Notes under the pieces: model-generated
Databases searched by the model: none
What the model was told of the DNA's origin: nothing
Seen by the model: the letters and a program-made list of their open reading frames with translations, nothing else
From: Porticoccaceae bacterium
Lineage (GTDB): Bacteria; Pseudomonadota; Gammaproteobacteria; Pseudomonadales; Porticoccaceae
Length of the DNA: 34,869 nt
Assembly: GCA_012960115.1 (NCBI GenBank)
Contig: DUBX01000008.1
Location: forward strand, 615 to 35,483
Direction: 5' to 3'
Program-made: the position numbers and the translations under genes
In this document: positions 18,375 to 25,779 of the stretch, in pieces
Numbering within the stretch: the first letter of the stretch is position 1
How the letters are laid out: each line of letters starts with the position of its first letter

Positions 18375-20651
18375 TTAAGTTGTCGCCTCTTCTATGACAT
18401 CAGTGGTGACAACTAACTCATTATCTTCCACCCGTACGTAAGCAGTACCGCCCTTGTCGGCCAATGAACCGAACAAGACTTCCTCTGCTAACGGCTTCTT
18501 AATCTTTTCCTGAATCAAACGATCCATTGGTCGTGCGCCCATCTTGGCGTCATAACCATTCTCAGCAAGCCACAGACGTGCATCATCATCAACCTCAAGA
18601 AACACCTTCTTCTCGTCAAGCTGCGACTGCAGCTGCACCAGGAACTTGTCGACCACCGTTTTGATGACATCAACGGTCAGCTCGCCAAATTGCACGATAT
18701 TGTCTAACCGATTGCGAAATTCAGGCGTGAACATCTTCTTGATCGCCTCCATACCGTCGGTGGTGTGATCTTGATGAGAGAATCCAATAGACGCCCTGCT
18801 CATCAGTTCGGCACCAGCATTGGTCGTCATAATCAAGATGACGTTGCGAAAATCCGCCTTGCGGCCATTATTATCGGTCAATGTACCGTGATCCATGACC
18901 TGCAACAACAGGTTAAAGACATCTGGGTGAGCTTTTTCCACCTCGTCTAGCAAGATAACCGAATGTGGCTGCTTGGTAACCGCTTCAGTGAGTAAACCGC
19001 CCTGATCGTAGCCGACATAACCAGGAGGTGCTCCGATTAAGCGTGATACCGTATGACGCTCCATGTACTCGGACATGTCAAAGCGAATCAGCTCAATACC
19101 TAATACGTTGGCCAGATGGCGGCACACTTCGGTTTTACCAACACCGGTGGGGCCAGCAAACAAGAAACTACCAATAGGCTTACTGCCTTCGCGCAAACCA
19201 GCCCGGGCGAGTTTAATCGAGGTAGACATTGCCTCAATAGCTTTATCTTGACCAAACACCACCATCTTGAGGTTGGTCGCCAGGTCTTTAAGTTGTGCCT
19301 TATCTGAACTGGACACACTTTTTGCCGGAATACGCGCCATCTTAGAGATAACCAACTCAATATCACCTAAACCGACGGTCTTCTTGCGCTTGTACTTAGG
19401 CTGCAGACGCTGGTAGGCGCCAGCCTCGTCCAATACGTCTATCGCCTTGTCAGGCAAGAACCGGTCGGTGATATGACGACTAGACAGCTCTGCCGCTGCT
19501 TTAAGGGCTGGATTAGTGAATTTGAGGTCATGATGTTCTTCAAAACGGGATTTTAAGCCTTTAAGAATCTCAAACGTCTCGTCGATGCTAGGTTCTGGCA
19601 CATCAATTTTCTGGAAGCGTCGCGTCAAGGCGTGATCCTTCTCAAAAATACCACGATACTCTTGATAGGTGGTTGAACCAATACACCGTAACTTACCCGA
19701 CGACAGAAGTGGCTTAAGCAGGTTTGATGCGTCCATAACCCCGCCAGATGCTGCTCCAGCACCAATAATGGTGTGTATTTCATCGATAAACAGTATCGAC
19801 TTTTCATACTTCACCAACTCGGCAATGAGCCCCTTCAGGCGTTTCTCAAAATCACCTCTATATTTAGTACCTGCTAACAACGAGCCCATGTCGAGAGAAA
19901 ATATAGTACTGCCCAGCATGGGTTCCGGTACATTTTTCTCTACGATTAATTTGGCTAGGCCTTCTGCAATGGCCGTTTTACCAACCCCAGACTCCCCCAC
20001 CAATAGCGGATTGTTTTTGCGCCGTCTAATCAATATCTGGCTAACACGCTCAATTTCCGCATCACGGCCAATTAATGGGTCGATTATGCCAGCCTTGGCC
20101 TGCTCGTTTAAGTTGGTCGAAAACTGGCTGAGCATGCTGGCTTCTGACGCTTCGTCTACGGTCACTGAGTCTGTTATCTCTTCATCGGCTCCGCTGCTGT
20201 TATCTGCGTGATCAGCGTATTTAGATATTCCGTGAGAGATATAATTAACCACATCAATGCGAGCTACATTCTGTAAGCGTAAAAAGTAAACCGCCTGACT
20301 TTCTTGTTCGCTAAAAATGGCAACCACTACATTGGCGCCAACGACTTCACTATGGTTGGCAGAGTTAACCTGGAAAACGGCTCGCTGTAACACACGCTGA
20401 AAGCCATGGGTAGGCTGAGTATCTGCTTCTAGCTGTGCATCAGGGAAAGTGGGCATCGTTGAATCAATAAATTCGATGAGGTCTTGGCGCAGCGCGCCTA
20501 AGTCGGCACCGCACGCGCTCAATACTGCGGTGGCAGATGCATCATCCAGCAAGGCCAGTAGCAGATGTTCAACCGTCATAAACTCGTGACGTTTTTCGCG
20601 CGCAGTTTTAAATGCAAGATTGAGCGTAACTTCAAGTTCTCTACTTAACAT
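18375..20651 (-). CDS. clpA: ATP-dependent Clp protease ATP-binding subunit ClpA
   Basis: This hexameric unfoldase feeds N-degron and SsrA-tagged substrates to ClpP. The N-domain starts MLSRELEVTLNLAF and HEFMTVEHLLLALL. D1 Walker A is GESGVGKTAIAEGLA near residue 220 with ILFIDEIHTIIGAG. D2 Walker A is GPTGVGKTEVC near 500. The ClpP-binding loop is ASIGFSHQDHTTD (IGF tripeptide). I chose the ATG at 20651, which gives the same N-terminus as known ClpA; a TTG three codons upstream is a weaker alternative. The start is 5 bp after the clpS stop, so the two are co-translated. The protein has 758 residues, as in E. coli. Confidence 0.97.
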   Translation of the reverse strand: MLSRELEVTLNLAFKTAREKRHEFMTVEHLLLALLDDASATAVLSACGADLGALRQDLIEFIDSTMPTFPDAQLEADTQPTHGFQRVLQRAVFQVNSANHSEVVGANVVVAIFSEQESQAVYFLRLQNVARIDVVNYISHGISKYADHADNSSGADEEITDSVTVDEASEASMLSQFSTNLNEQAKAGIIDPLIGRDAEIERVSQILIRRRKNNPLLVGESGVGKTAIAEGLAKLIVEKNVPEPMLGSTIFSLDMGSLLAGTKYRGDFEKRLKGLIAELVKYEKSILFIDEIHTIIGAGAASGGVMDASNLLKPLLSSGKLRCIGSTTYQEYRGIFEKDHALTRRFQKIDVPEPSIDETFEILKGLKSRFEEHHDLKFTNPALKAAAELSSRHITDRFLPDKAIDVLDEAGAYQRLQPKYKRKKTVGLGDIELVISKMARIPAKSVSSSDKAQLKDLATNLKMVVFGQDKAIEAMSTSIKLARAGLREGSKPIGSFLFAGPTGVGKTEVCRHLANVLGIELIRFDMSEYMERHTVSRLIGAPPGYVGYDQGGLLTEAVTKQPHSVILLDEVEKAHPDVFNLLLQVMDHGTLTDNNGRKADFRNVILIMTTNAGAELMSRASIGFSHQDHTTDGMEAIKKMFTPEFRNRLDNIVQFGELTVDVIKTVVDKFLVQLQSQLDEKKVFLEVDDDARLWLAENGYDAKMGARPMDRLIQEKIKKPLAEEVLFGSLADKGGTAYVRVEDNELVVTTDVIEEATT

Positions 20652-20656
20652 CCTTA

Positions 20657-21001
20657 TCAATCCTCGTCATCATCAGTTGGCTCTGCTTGGCAGAGTAATG
20701 GGTGTTGGTGGTCTTGAGCGAATTGAGTCACCAGCGCCGCTTTTGTCTCAGCTATATCTTCAGTATAGACACCACAGACACCCTTGCCATGTGTATGGAT
20801 GTTTAACATTATTTGGGTGGCCGTTTCTCGAGACTTGTAAAAAAACTGCTCGATCAATTCAACCACGAACTCCATTGGAGTGTAATCGTCATTTAACAAA
20901 ATCACTTGATACATACGCGGTTTTTTTAGTTTTGGTCGAGAAGCTTCTACTACAGTGTCGTTTTCACTGTCCCAAAATTCATTGTCGTTTTCATTGCTCA
21001 T
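20657..21001 (-). CDS. clpS: ClpS adaptor for N-degron substrates
   Basis: This adaptor of about 114 residues recognises N-terminal Leu, Phe, Tyr or Trp and hands substrates to the ClpA N-domain. The core runs MYQVILLNDDYTPMEFVVEL with the NDDYTPMEFV substrate pocket, then MLNIHTHGKGVCGVYTEDIAETK. The flexible acidic N-terminal tail needed for handover is present (NENDNEFWDSENDT). The ATG at 21001 is preferred to a TTG four codons upstream. It is directly upstream of clpA. The cspD gene often found divergent to clpS is absent here. Confidence 0.97.
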   Translation of the reverse strand: MSNENDNEFWDSENDTVVEASRPKLKKPRMYQVILLNDDYTPMEFVVELIEQFFYKSRETATQIMLNIHTHGKGVCGVYTEDIAETKAALVTQFAQDHQHPLLCQAEPTDDDED

Positions 21002-21101
21002 CAATACAGCCAATTAATCAAATTTCTAAGGTGCTATGTTACAACAAACAGTGGCTATCAAGTAAGCATCAAGAGCTGTAATGGACCACATTTTTTATCA
21101 T

Positions 21102-21117
21102 AAAATAAATTTATTTT
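21102..21117. promoter_or_regulatory. AT-only palindrome upstream of clpS
   Basis: AAAATAAATTTATTTT is a perfect 16-bp palindrome about 100 bp upstream of the clpS start, in an AT-rich tract. It could be an UP-element-like or bent region for clpS transcription. That is a weak inference from base composition and position. Confidence 0.3.
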
Positions 21118-21135
21118 TTATGTCATATGCGGCAA

Positions 21136-21167
21136 TTTAGGCCAACTTTCTGCAAGGTGGGCCTAAA
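21136..21167. other. 32-nt imperfect hairpin between the SRPBCC gene and clpS
   Basis: TTTAGGCC (21136-21143) pairs perfectly with GGCCTAAA (21160-21167). The stem continues after one A/G mismatch for five more pairs to a CTGC loop. It lies 41 bp past the stop of the minus-strand SRPBCC gene, where a transcript end would be expected, but no T run follows on either strand. Confidence 0.5.
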
Positions 21168-21207
21168 ACAGCGTGACAGTTTATCTACTGAAAAGGACTT
21201 AACTCGA

Positions 21208-21594
21208 TCACGACTGATCAATCACCTGACCTATTTGAACCAAGCAACCTTCCATACTCGCTTTAATGAAAACCTCGATCTCTACGGGTTCTACTAGGGT
21301 CTGCCAGTGCAGCGTGCAGCCCTGTTCCGCTGGGATAATCTCAACGCGCGCCTCATGAAAATCCAGCGGCGTAGGCGACTCAAAACAGGAATAAACCATA
21401 GTTCTGGCCACTGCGTCGCGGCTAATAATTCGTTCCTTAATGGCACCCGCGCCAGGTAAAGACAGCGATCTAACCTCGCCATCATACTCGCAGCCTTCGA
21501 CGCCTGGCACCCAGTCAACTCGGTCCGGCGTGCCCATGACAGCCCATAACTGGTCGGCTGTGCAGTCAAATTTATGTTCGATATTAATGGCGAT
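21208..21594 (-). CDS. SRPBCC (START-like) family protein with no normal start codon
   Basis: The frame encodes a small polyketide cyclase/dehydrase-type SRPBCC protein: LWAVMGTPDRVDWVPGVE, CEYDGEVRSLSLPGAGAIKERI, ARTMVYSC, then HWQTLVEP and a C-terminal helix. The only ATG in frame (21537) would delete the first beta strand and helix. Homology-like sequence continues upstream as AINIEHKFDCTADQ with no ATG, GTG or TTG. An ATC at 21592-21594 stands where a start would fit, 7 nt after GGAG. Either an ATC start is used, or the initiation codon was lost by one substitution, or translation begins at 21537 as a truncated protein. Function is unknown; the fold binds hydrophobic ligands. Confidence 0.6.
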   Translation of the reverse strand: MAINIEHKFDCTADQLWAVMGTPDRVDWVPGVEGCEYDGEVRSLSLPGAGAIKERIISRDAVARTMVYSCFESPTPLDFHEARVEIIPAEQGCTLHWQTLVEPVEIEVFIKASMEGCLVQIGQVIDQS

Positions 21595-21705
21595 GAGATG
21601 GCTCCACTGTGAAGATATTTTATGAACTGAGAAACGTTTATCGTGTCAAGTATACGCAGTTCATTGACAAATCGGCTCACACTGTTTAATTTCGCGTCCA
21701 ACTTA

Positions 21706-21728
21706 GTCTATCTAGCCAGGATAGACTG
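21706..21728. promoter_or_regulatory. Inverted repeat before the DUF1993 gene
   Basis: AGTCTATC (21706-21713) and GATAGACT (21721-21728) are perfect 8-bp inverted arms around a 7-bp spacer. They end 20 bp before the DUF1993 ATG, in the gap between this gene and the divergent SRPBCC gene. It could be an operator or an RNA hairpin in the leader. Confidence 0.45.
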
Positions 21729-21748
21729 CCAACTACCCGAGGTATTTA

Positions 21749-22279
21749 ATGTCACTATCACTTTATGATTGCTCTATTCCTGTTTTTATCCACTCGTTAA
21801 GCAACCTAAACGCCCTGCTTGAGGCCGGCGCGCAGTACGGTGCGGATCATGGTATAGAAGATGGAGTCCTTACCGGTGCTAGGCTGTTCCCGAACATGCT
21901 ACCTCTTACTAAACAGGTGCAGATAGCCTGCGATATTGCAAAGCGTGGATCTGCTCGCATGGCGGGTATTGAGCCTCAGACAGATGAAGATACTGAAATA
22001 ACCTTTGAGCAGCTTAAAGCTCGAATTGACAAAACTAAGCAGTTTTTAGCCAGTATTCAGGCAGAGGCCATTAACGGCACCGAAGACAACAGTATTACCA
22101 TGCAGGCGGGGCCAAACCTGTACACTTTTACTACCCGAGACTATCTCAACTCTTGGGCCCTTCCCAACCTGTATTTTCATGTCACTACCACCTATAACAT
22201 TCTGCGGCACAATGGCGTTGTTATCGGCAAGGGGGACTTTCTAGGTGGAGGCGCCTTTAAAAGCACACCGGTGAGCTAG
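21749..22279 (+). CDS. DUF1993 family protein
   Basis: This 176-residue protein matches my memory of the DUF1993 pattern: MSLSLYDCSIPVFIHSLSNL near the start, GARLFPNMLPLTKQVQIACD, a central TFEQLKARIDKTKQFL, and the C-terminal LPNLYFHVTTTYNILRHNGV then GKGDFLGG. It is predicted to be mostly helical and cytoplasmic, like DinB-type four-helix bundles, and has no known function. A GAGG lies 6 nt before the ATG. It is transcribed away from the SRPBCC gene across a short inverted repeat, and no operon partner is clear. Confidence 0.85.
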   Translation: MSLSLYDCSIPVFIHSLSNLNALLEAGAQYGADHGIEDGVLTGARLFPNMLPLTKQVQIACDIAKRGSARMAGIEPQTDEDTEITFEQLKARIDKTKQFLASIQAEAINGTEDNSITMQAGPNLYTFTTRDYLNSWALPNLYFHVTTTYNILRHNGVVIGKGDFLGGGAFKSTPVS

Positions 22280-22304
22280 GCGCATAAACCCACCGCGTAC
22301 TATA

Positions 22305-22325
22305 AGGCCACTCACCCGGTGGCCT
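22305..22325 (+). terminator. GC-rich hairpin after the DUF1993 gene
   Basis: AGGCCAC (22305-22311) pairs with GTGGCCT (22319-22325) around a 7-nt loop, 26 bp past the DUF1993 stop. The position suits a transcript end, but no T run follows, so an intrinsic terminator is uncertain. Confidence 0.4.
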
Positions 22326-22347
22326 GCATTCATTGCCGGCATAAAAC

Positions 22348-22543
22348 ATGACCATTAGCACGCGTTTACTACACTATTTCAATCGTAAAAAAATCAGAAT
22401 CTACTGACAAAAACCACACGCGTTTTAGAAATGACATCTGCAACCACTGGGGCCTAGACTATCTGTCATTAGAGGAGATGGAAGAGCGCTTGACTGACCC
22501 GGCGGTTGAGACAACGATCACGCGGAAGAAAAAAGACATCTAA
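22348..22543 (+). pseudogene. Small ORF split by a frameshift in a 7-A run
   Basis: An ATG at 22348 reads MTISTRLLHYFNRKK and then hits a stop 5 codons later. One base after that lysine pair, the +1 frame continues as SESTDKNHTRFRNDICNHWG, then LDYLSLEEMEERLTDPAVE and TTITRKKKDI to the stop at 22541-22543. The junction is a run of seven A (22387-22393). Removing one A restores a 64-residue charged protein. The long downstream frame has no ATG of its own before an internal Met. It may be a true pseudogene, a sequencing error in the homopolymer, or a site of slippage. I do not recognise the family, and no strong ribosome binding site is visible. Confidence 0.4.
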
Positions 22544-22651
22544 GTATCGTTCCGTCTAATATAGTCTGCAGCTTTGCGTCTAAAACATAGCTTTCGCGGC
22601 GTTTCTACGCTAGCCTATGCAACTATATCTATAGTTGAACGCAGTAATCTT

Positions 22652-22966
22652 ATGTCATTTGAGACGGCCTATAAAAAAAGTAAATACGTGGACAAAGCCC
22701 GAGAAAAGCTGCAAGAAATTTACAGCTTTGGCGATCGCAAGACGACCAAGCGCAGTAAACTCCATGACCAATTAGAAGGTTACTTTCAGGCGGGAATACT
22801 GATGCAGATTGTCTGCGAAGACGACATTAGAAACATTGTTGATGAGGAGCACCACCTGGCCTTTGGGACCTCTCTTAAAGAGCGCAGGATTAAAGAAAAA
22901 CTCACGCCACTGGCCACCACGCCCAACTGGAAAAAATTCGACACCCCGACTATTCACCGGCGTTAG
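22652..22966 (+). CDS. Uncharacterised basic 104-residue protein
   Basis: I do not recognise this protein. From the ATG at 22652 it reads MSFETAYKKSKYVDKARE, is rich in Lys and Arg, appears helical and soluble, and has no signal peptide or membrane segment. A central stretch, LHDQLEGYFQAGILMQIV, is followed by the acidic DDIRNIVDEEHHLAFG and ends in a basic tail. An upstream in-frame ATG at 22574 would add 26 residues of different character and is less likely. No clear Shine-Dalgarno is present. It sits 63 bp before the MFS transporter gene on the same strand. Coding status is supported by length, composition and lack of an alternative, not by a known family. Confidence 0.55.
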   Translation: MSFETAYKKSKYVDKAREKLQEIYSFGDRKTTKRSKLHDQLEGYFQAGILMQIVCEDDIRNIVDEEHHLAFGTSLKERRIKEKLTPLATTPNWKKFDTPTIHRR

Positions 22967-23029
22967 TACGGGATAGTTACGTAGATTTTTAGAGTCGTAA
23001 ATACGCGAGCAAAAAACCAGGAAGATAGT

Positions 23030-24445
23030 GTGACATTACTAAAGGTTTCGCCGTTTAATAAAATCGCTTACGGTATTGGCTCGGTTGCCTTTGGCGTAAA
23101 AGGTAATGGTTTCGATTACTTTTTTCTCATTTTTTACAGCCAAGTGTTGGGCGTTGACGCCTATCTAGTAGGCCTAGCCTTATTAATTGCATTGATCGTT
23201 GACTCGTTGAGTGACCCGCTCATTGGTTACTTCTCTGACAATACCCACACCCGCTGGGGCCGCCGTCATCCCTACATGTACATCGCCGCGGTCCCCGTCT
23301 CGCTGTCGTACTTTTTTATCTGGAATCCCCCGTCTTCATTATCTGGTAACGACCTGTTTCCGTATATTTTGATGATGGCCATTTTTGTTCGTACCATGAT
23401 TACGCTCTATGAGATTCCTCACTACACCTTAGTGGCTGAAATGACCGACGATTACGACGAACGCACGAGTATTCTCAGTTATCGTTATTTCTTCGGCTGG
23501 GCAGGCGGCACCTTTTTGGGGTTTTACGCCCTTACCTATCTATTAGTGCCCACCGATGAAATCAGTAACGGATTGTTTAATCTCCAGGGTTTTGGCCAGA
23601 TGGGGCTCATTTCATCAATTGTAATCTTTGTTGCCATAATGACATCAGCGCTTGGCACCCATAGCTTTATTCCAAAACTTAAGGCGCCACCACCGAAGCA
23701 AAAAATTTCGATCGGGCGCATCTATCGGGAGATTTTTGAGACCCTGTGGGATCGCTCATTTGGGGCGCTTTTTGCCGCAGCATTGCTTGGCGCCATTGGC
23801 ACTGGCATCGCCACTGGGCTGGCTCACTACATTAACTCGTTCTTCTGGGGCTTCTCTACGGTCCAGTTGGGCCAAATATCGATATCGGTGGTGGGTTCGG
23901 CCATCGTTGCATTGATCCTATCGCCGATCATCTCCAAAAAAATGGGTAAAAAGCGTGCGGCGATTATTATCGGACTGCTAGCCTTTACTATTCTGCCGGC
24001 GACCATTGTGCTGCGGCTCTTTGGTTTAATGCCTGACAATGGCGACCCGCTGCTGTTCCCCTTGATATTGTTAATAACAATGATTGATGTCGGCTTAATT
24101 ATCACTTATCAGATCTTAACGACGTCGATGATTGCCGATTTGGTTGAAGAGGGTGAACTGCGCACAGGGCGGCGTTCAGAGGGCGTTTTCTTTGCCTCAA
24201 TGACCTTCGTCAAAAAATTTGTTCAAGGCTTTGGCGTGGTCGCGGCTGCCACCATATTAACCCTTGCCCAGTTCCCCGTTGGTGTAGCGCCTGGTAGCGT
24301 GCCAGCAGACACCCTGTTCCGTCTTGGCGCCCTGTATGTGCCGACAGTTGTCACTGTGTGGATGCTGATGATCTTTTGCATCTCCTACTACGAGATTGAT
24401 CGTAACAAGCACAAAGCCAATCTCAAGGCCCTAGGCCGCACCTGA
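23030..24445 (+). CDS. MFS transporter of the glycoside-pentoside-hexuronide (GPH) type
   Basis: This 471-residue inner-membrane protein has about 12 predicted helices. The N-terminal FNKIAYGIGSVAFGVKGNGF, the conserved DSLSDPLIGYFSDNTHTRWG with RRHPYM, and the motif MTDDYDERTSIL are typical of the GPH/MelB branch, which cotransports sugars or other organic solutes with Na+ or H+. The substrate cannot be told. The GTG start has AGGA at suitable spacing (7 nt). A strong terminator follows. No sugar-degrading gene is adjacent, so the substrate link is open. Confidence 0.87.
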   Translation: MTLLKVSPFNKIAYGIGSVAFGVKGNGFDYFFLIFYSQVLGVDAYLVGLALLIALIVDSLSDPLIGYFSDNTHTRWGRRHPYMYIAAVPVSLSYFFIWNPPSSLSGNDLFPYILMMAIFVRTMITLYEIPHYTLVAEMTDDYDERTSILSYRYFFGWAGGTFLGFYALTYLLVPTDEISNGLFNLQGFGQMGLISSIVIFVAIMTSALGTHSFIPKLKAPPPKQKISIGRIYREIFETLWDRSFGALFAAALLGAIGTGIATGLAHYINSFFWGFSTVQLGQISISVVGSAIVALILSPIISKKMGKKRAAIIIGLLAFTILPATIVLRLFGLMPDNGDPLLFPLILLITMIDVGLIITYQILTTSMIADLVEEGELRTGRRSEGVFFASMTFVKKFVQGFGVVAAATILTLAQFPVGVAPGSVPADTLFRLGALYVPTVVTVWMLMIFCISYYEIDRNKHKANLKALGRT

Positions 24446-24505
24446 ATCAGCCCTTATATAAGAATACAAGGGCGCTACTTAACCGCAACTGTAGTCAATT
24501 CAAGC

Positions 24506-24534
24506 AAAGCCCCTTAGGCGTTAAGGGGCTTTTT
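24506..24534 (+). terminator. Strong intrinsic terminator after the MFS gene
   Basis: AAGCCCCTTA (24507-24516) pairs with TAAGGGGCTT (24522-24531) around a 5-nt loop, then the T run continues to 24534. It resembles the terminator at 33240-33269 in both sequence and shape. Confidence 0.9.
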
Positions 24535-24564
24535 ATGAGACTAACGGTTGAATCCCATTACCGT

Positions 24565-24838
24565 CTAAAACGAATAAGTAACCGTGGCTCCTACCCTGAC
24601 ATCGGCGTCAAATAACACCATAAGGGACTGCTGGTTGGCTGTGGTACTGATGATCTGCCCCGCCACTGCCCAGTGGTCTTTGACACTCTAGTCTAGGCCG
24701 AGTGCGACAAACAGCGAATCTGCTTCTAGGTCCCCTTGTGGGGTTGATGAGACAACGAGATTGCCGTTAGACAGTGCGTTGCGGTAACGTACCAGCCATG
24801 ATCCAAATATGCCTTCGTTGATTATGGTTTGCTGTGGG
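24565..24838 (-). repeat. 274-bp direct repeat, decayed copy (DUF1302 3' end)
   Basis: This segment aligns without gaps to 27242-27515, the last 88 or so codons plus stop of the intact DUF1302 gene, same orientation, 2677 bp apart. Translated, about 11 of 88 residues differ, and one Tyr codon (TAC) has become TAG at 24688-24690. The original stop at 24565-24567 is still present. Confidence 0.9.
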
Positions 24839-25047
24839 GGCTTTCCCTCTCCTGGCTCAGCGTTATTGTAACAATCATCAACGCCTAACAAATGAAGAGT
24901 TTCATGCAATTGATTAACCAATCGCCACTCCACTGGCGCGTAGTCGACGCTAACCTTGTGAGATTGCCAACTACAACCCCACTCAGCATATTTGTTGTGA
25001 AGCGGCGCATAATCCCTCATCTTTGATTGCTCCTCAAATACGCCCAA
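24565..25047 (-). pseudogene. Chimeric ORF: unknown N-terminus fused to a duplicated DUF1302 tail
   Basis: An open frame from 25047 (or, better, the ATG at 25020, which has GAGGAG 9 nt upstream) runs to a TAG at 24688. Its first 60-70 residues (MRDYAPLHNKYAEWGC, then VEWRLVNQLHETLHLLGVDD) have no counterpart in the DUF1302 gene. From PPQQTIINEGIF on it is the duplicated tail. Beyond the TAG the homology continues to the original stop at 24565. The N-terminal part includes HETLHLLGVDD, which fits the metal-protease pattern HExxHxxGxxD, but there is too little protein around it to claim a protease. The piece looks like the start of one gene joined to the end of another, now decaying. It lies 15 bp after the racemase-like gene, in the same direction. 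Confidence 0.65.
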
Positions 25048-25062
25048 AAAACATTGCGCTAT

Positions 25063-25779
25063 TTACACACTTTTCATCCACGCGTTAATAGCCTGATATA
25101 ACGCACTATCAGCTGCAATGACTGGTAGTTTTATTTGAGAGCGAATCCTTGTTTCCAGCGACAGCGTTCGAACAGCCGCTCCCCCCAACAAAATAGCATC
25201 AGCCTCAATATTGTTGAGCAATTGCAGCGAACTCATAATCTGACTTTCATGAGGAGACCATTGAGACTTGTCATTCTCACTGTGCGGCTCACTTAGCCCC
25301 AAGGATAGAAAGCTTTCAGCAGCAACGACCTGAAAACCGGATGCCTCAACAAAAGCACTCCACTGCCCGCGCCATTCGTCACTGTAATAACTGCTATTGA
25401 TAACTAGTCGTTTAACCTTTCTTCTATAAACTTCCTCAAGCATGGCAATAGCCGAGAAAATCACAGGCTTTGCAATTTTCTTTTGTAGCCTATGTTGCCG
25501 CTCTCTAGCATCATCTATCGAATGCAAACCAGCCCAGCCAAAGGGCGTGCCAGTGACCACAAAAAGATCACAGCCTAAGTTCGCCAATATTTCTGTAGCC
25601 TGAAAAAGGGCTGGCTCACACTTGGCCAGACTGTTCAGTCCCCAGTCCAAACCCGGCATATGCAGAGGGCATTGCTGGGTAATCACCGCAAAATCATTAA
25701 GCCTAGCAAATTCCATAGGGCTAGGATCAATCCAATCCGGTGGCGTAATAAAACCGATCACCGGCAGGCTGGTCATCAT
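25063..25779 (-). CDS. Asp/Glu racemase-superfamily protein (maleate isomerase/arylmalonate decarboxylase-like) lacking both usual cysteines
   Basis: This 238-residue protein has the two-domain fold of the Asp/Glu/hydantoin racemase superfamily. The N-terminus IGFITPPDWIDPSPMEF is like maleate isomerase and arylmalonate decarboxylase. The segment LGCDLFVVTGTPFGWAG is where the first catalytic Cys is usually found, and AILLGGAAVRTL is where the second lies; both positions lack Cys here. The three cysteines present (about residues 37, 54 and 69) are elsewhere. It may therefore be a non-racemase member with other chemistry. Its start overlaps the stop of the FrhB-like gene by 4 bp (ATGA), so the two proteins are translationally coupled and probably act on one pathway. 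The substrate is unknown. Confidence 0.75.
   Translation of the reverse strand: MMTSLPVIGFITPPDWIDPSPMEFARLNDFAVITQQCPLHMPGLDWGLNSLAKCEPALFQATEILANLGCDLFVVTGTPFGWAGLHSIDDARERQHRLQKKIAKPVIFSAIAMLEEVYRRKVKRLVINSSYYSDEWRGQWSAFVEASGFQVVAAESFLSLGLSEPHSENDKSQWSPHESQIMSSLQLLNNIEADAILLGGAAVRTLSLETRIRSQIKLPVIAADSALYQAINAWMKSV

Noticed and set aside
19669-20211. A 180-residue plus-strand frame opposite clpA
   Set aside because: It is exactly antisense to the conserved clpA ATPase region, is Ser/Pro-rich and has no family features; a shadow of codon bias.
20620-21081. A 153-residue plus-strand frame across clpS and the clpA start
   Set aside because: Antisense to clpS, Cys/His-rich random composition, no ribosome site.
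21294-21701. A 135-residue minus-strand frame (MDAKLNSVSRFVNELR...) overlapping the SRPBCC gene
   Set aside because: It shares the DNA of the SRPBCC frame, which has the recognisable protein pattern. Its own C-terminal part is Arg-rich and low in structure, as expected of an off-frame reading.
24841-25020. Claim of a metalloprotease from the HETLHLLGVDD motif
   Set aside because: The pattern fits HExxHxxGxxD, but only about 60 residues surround it and the frame then becomes DUF1302 tail, so a working protease cannot be supported.
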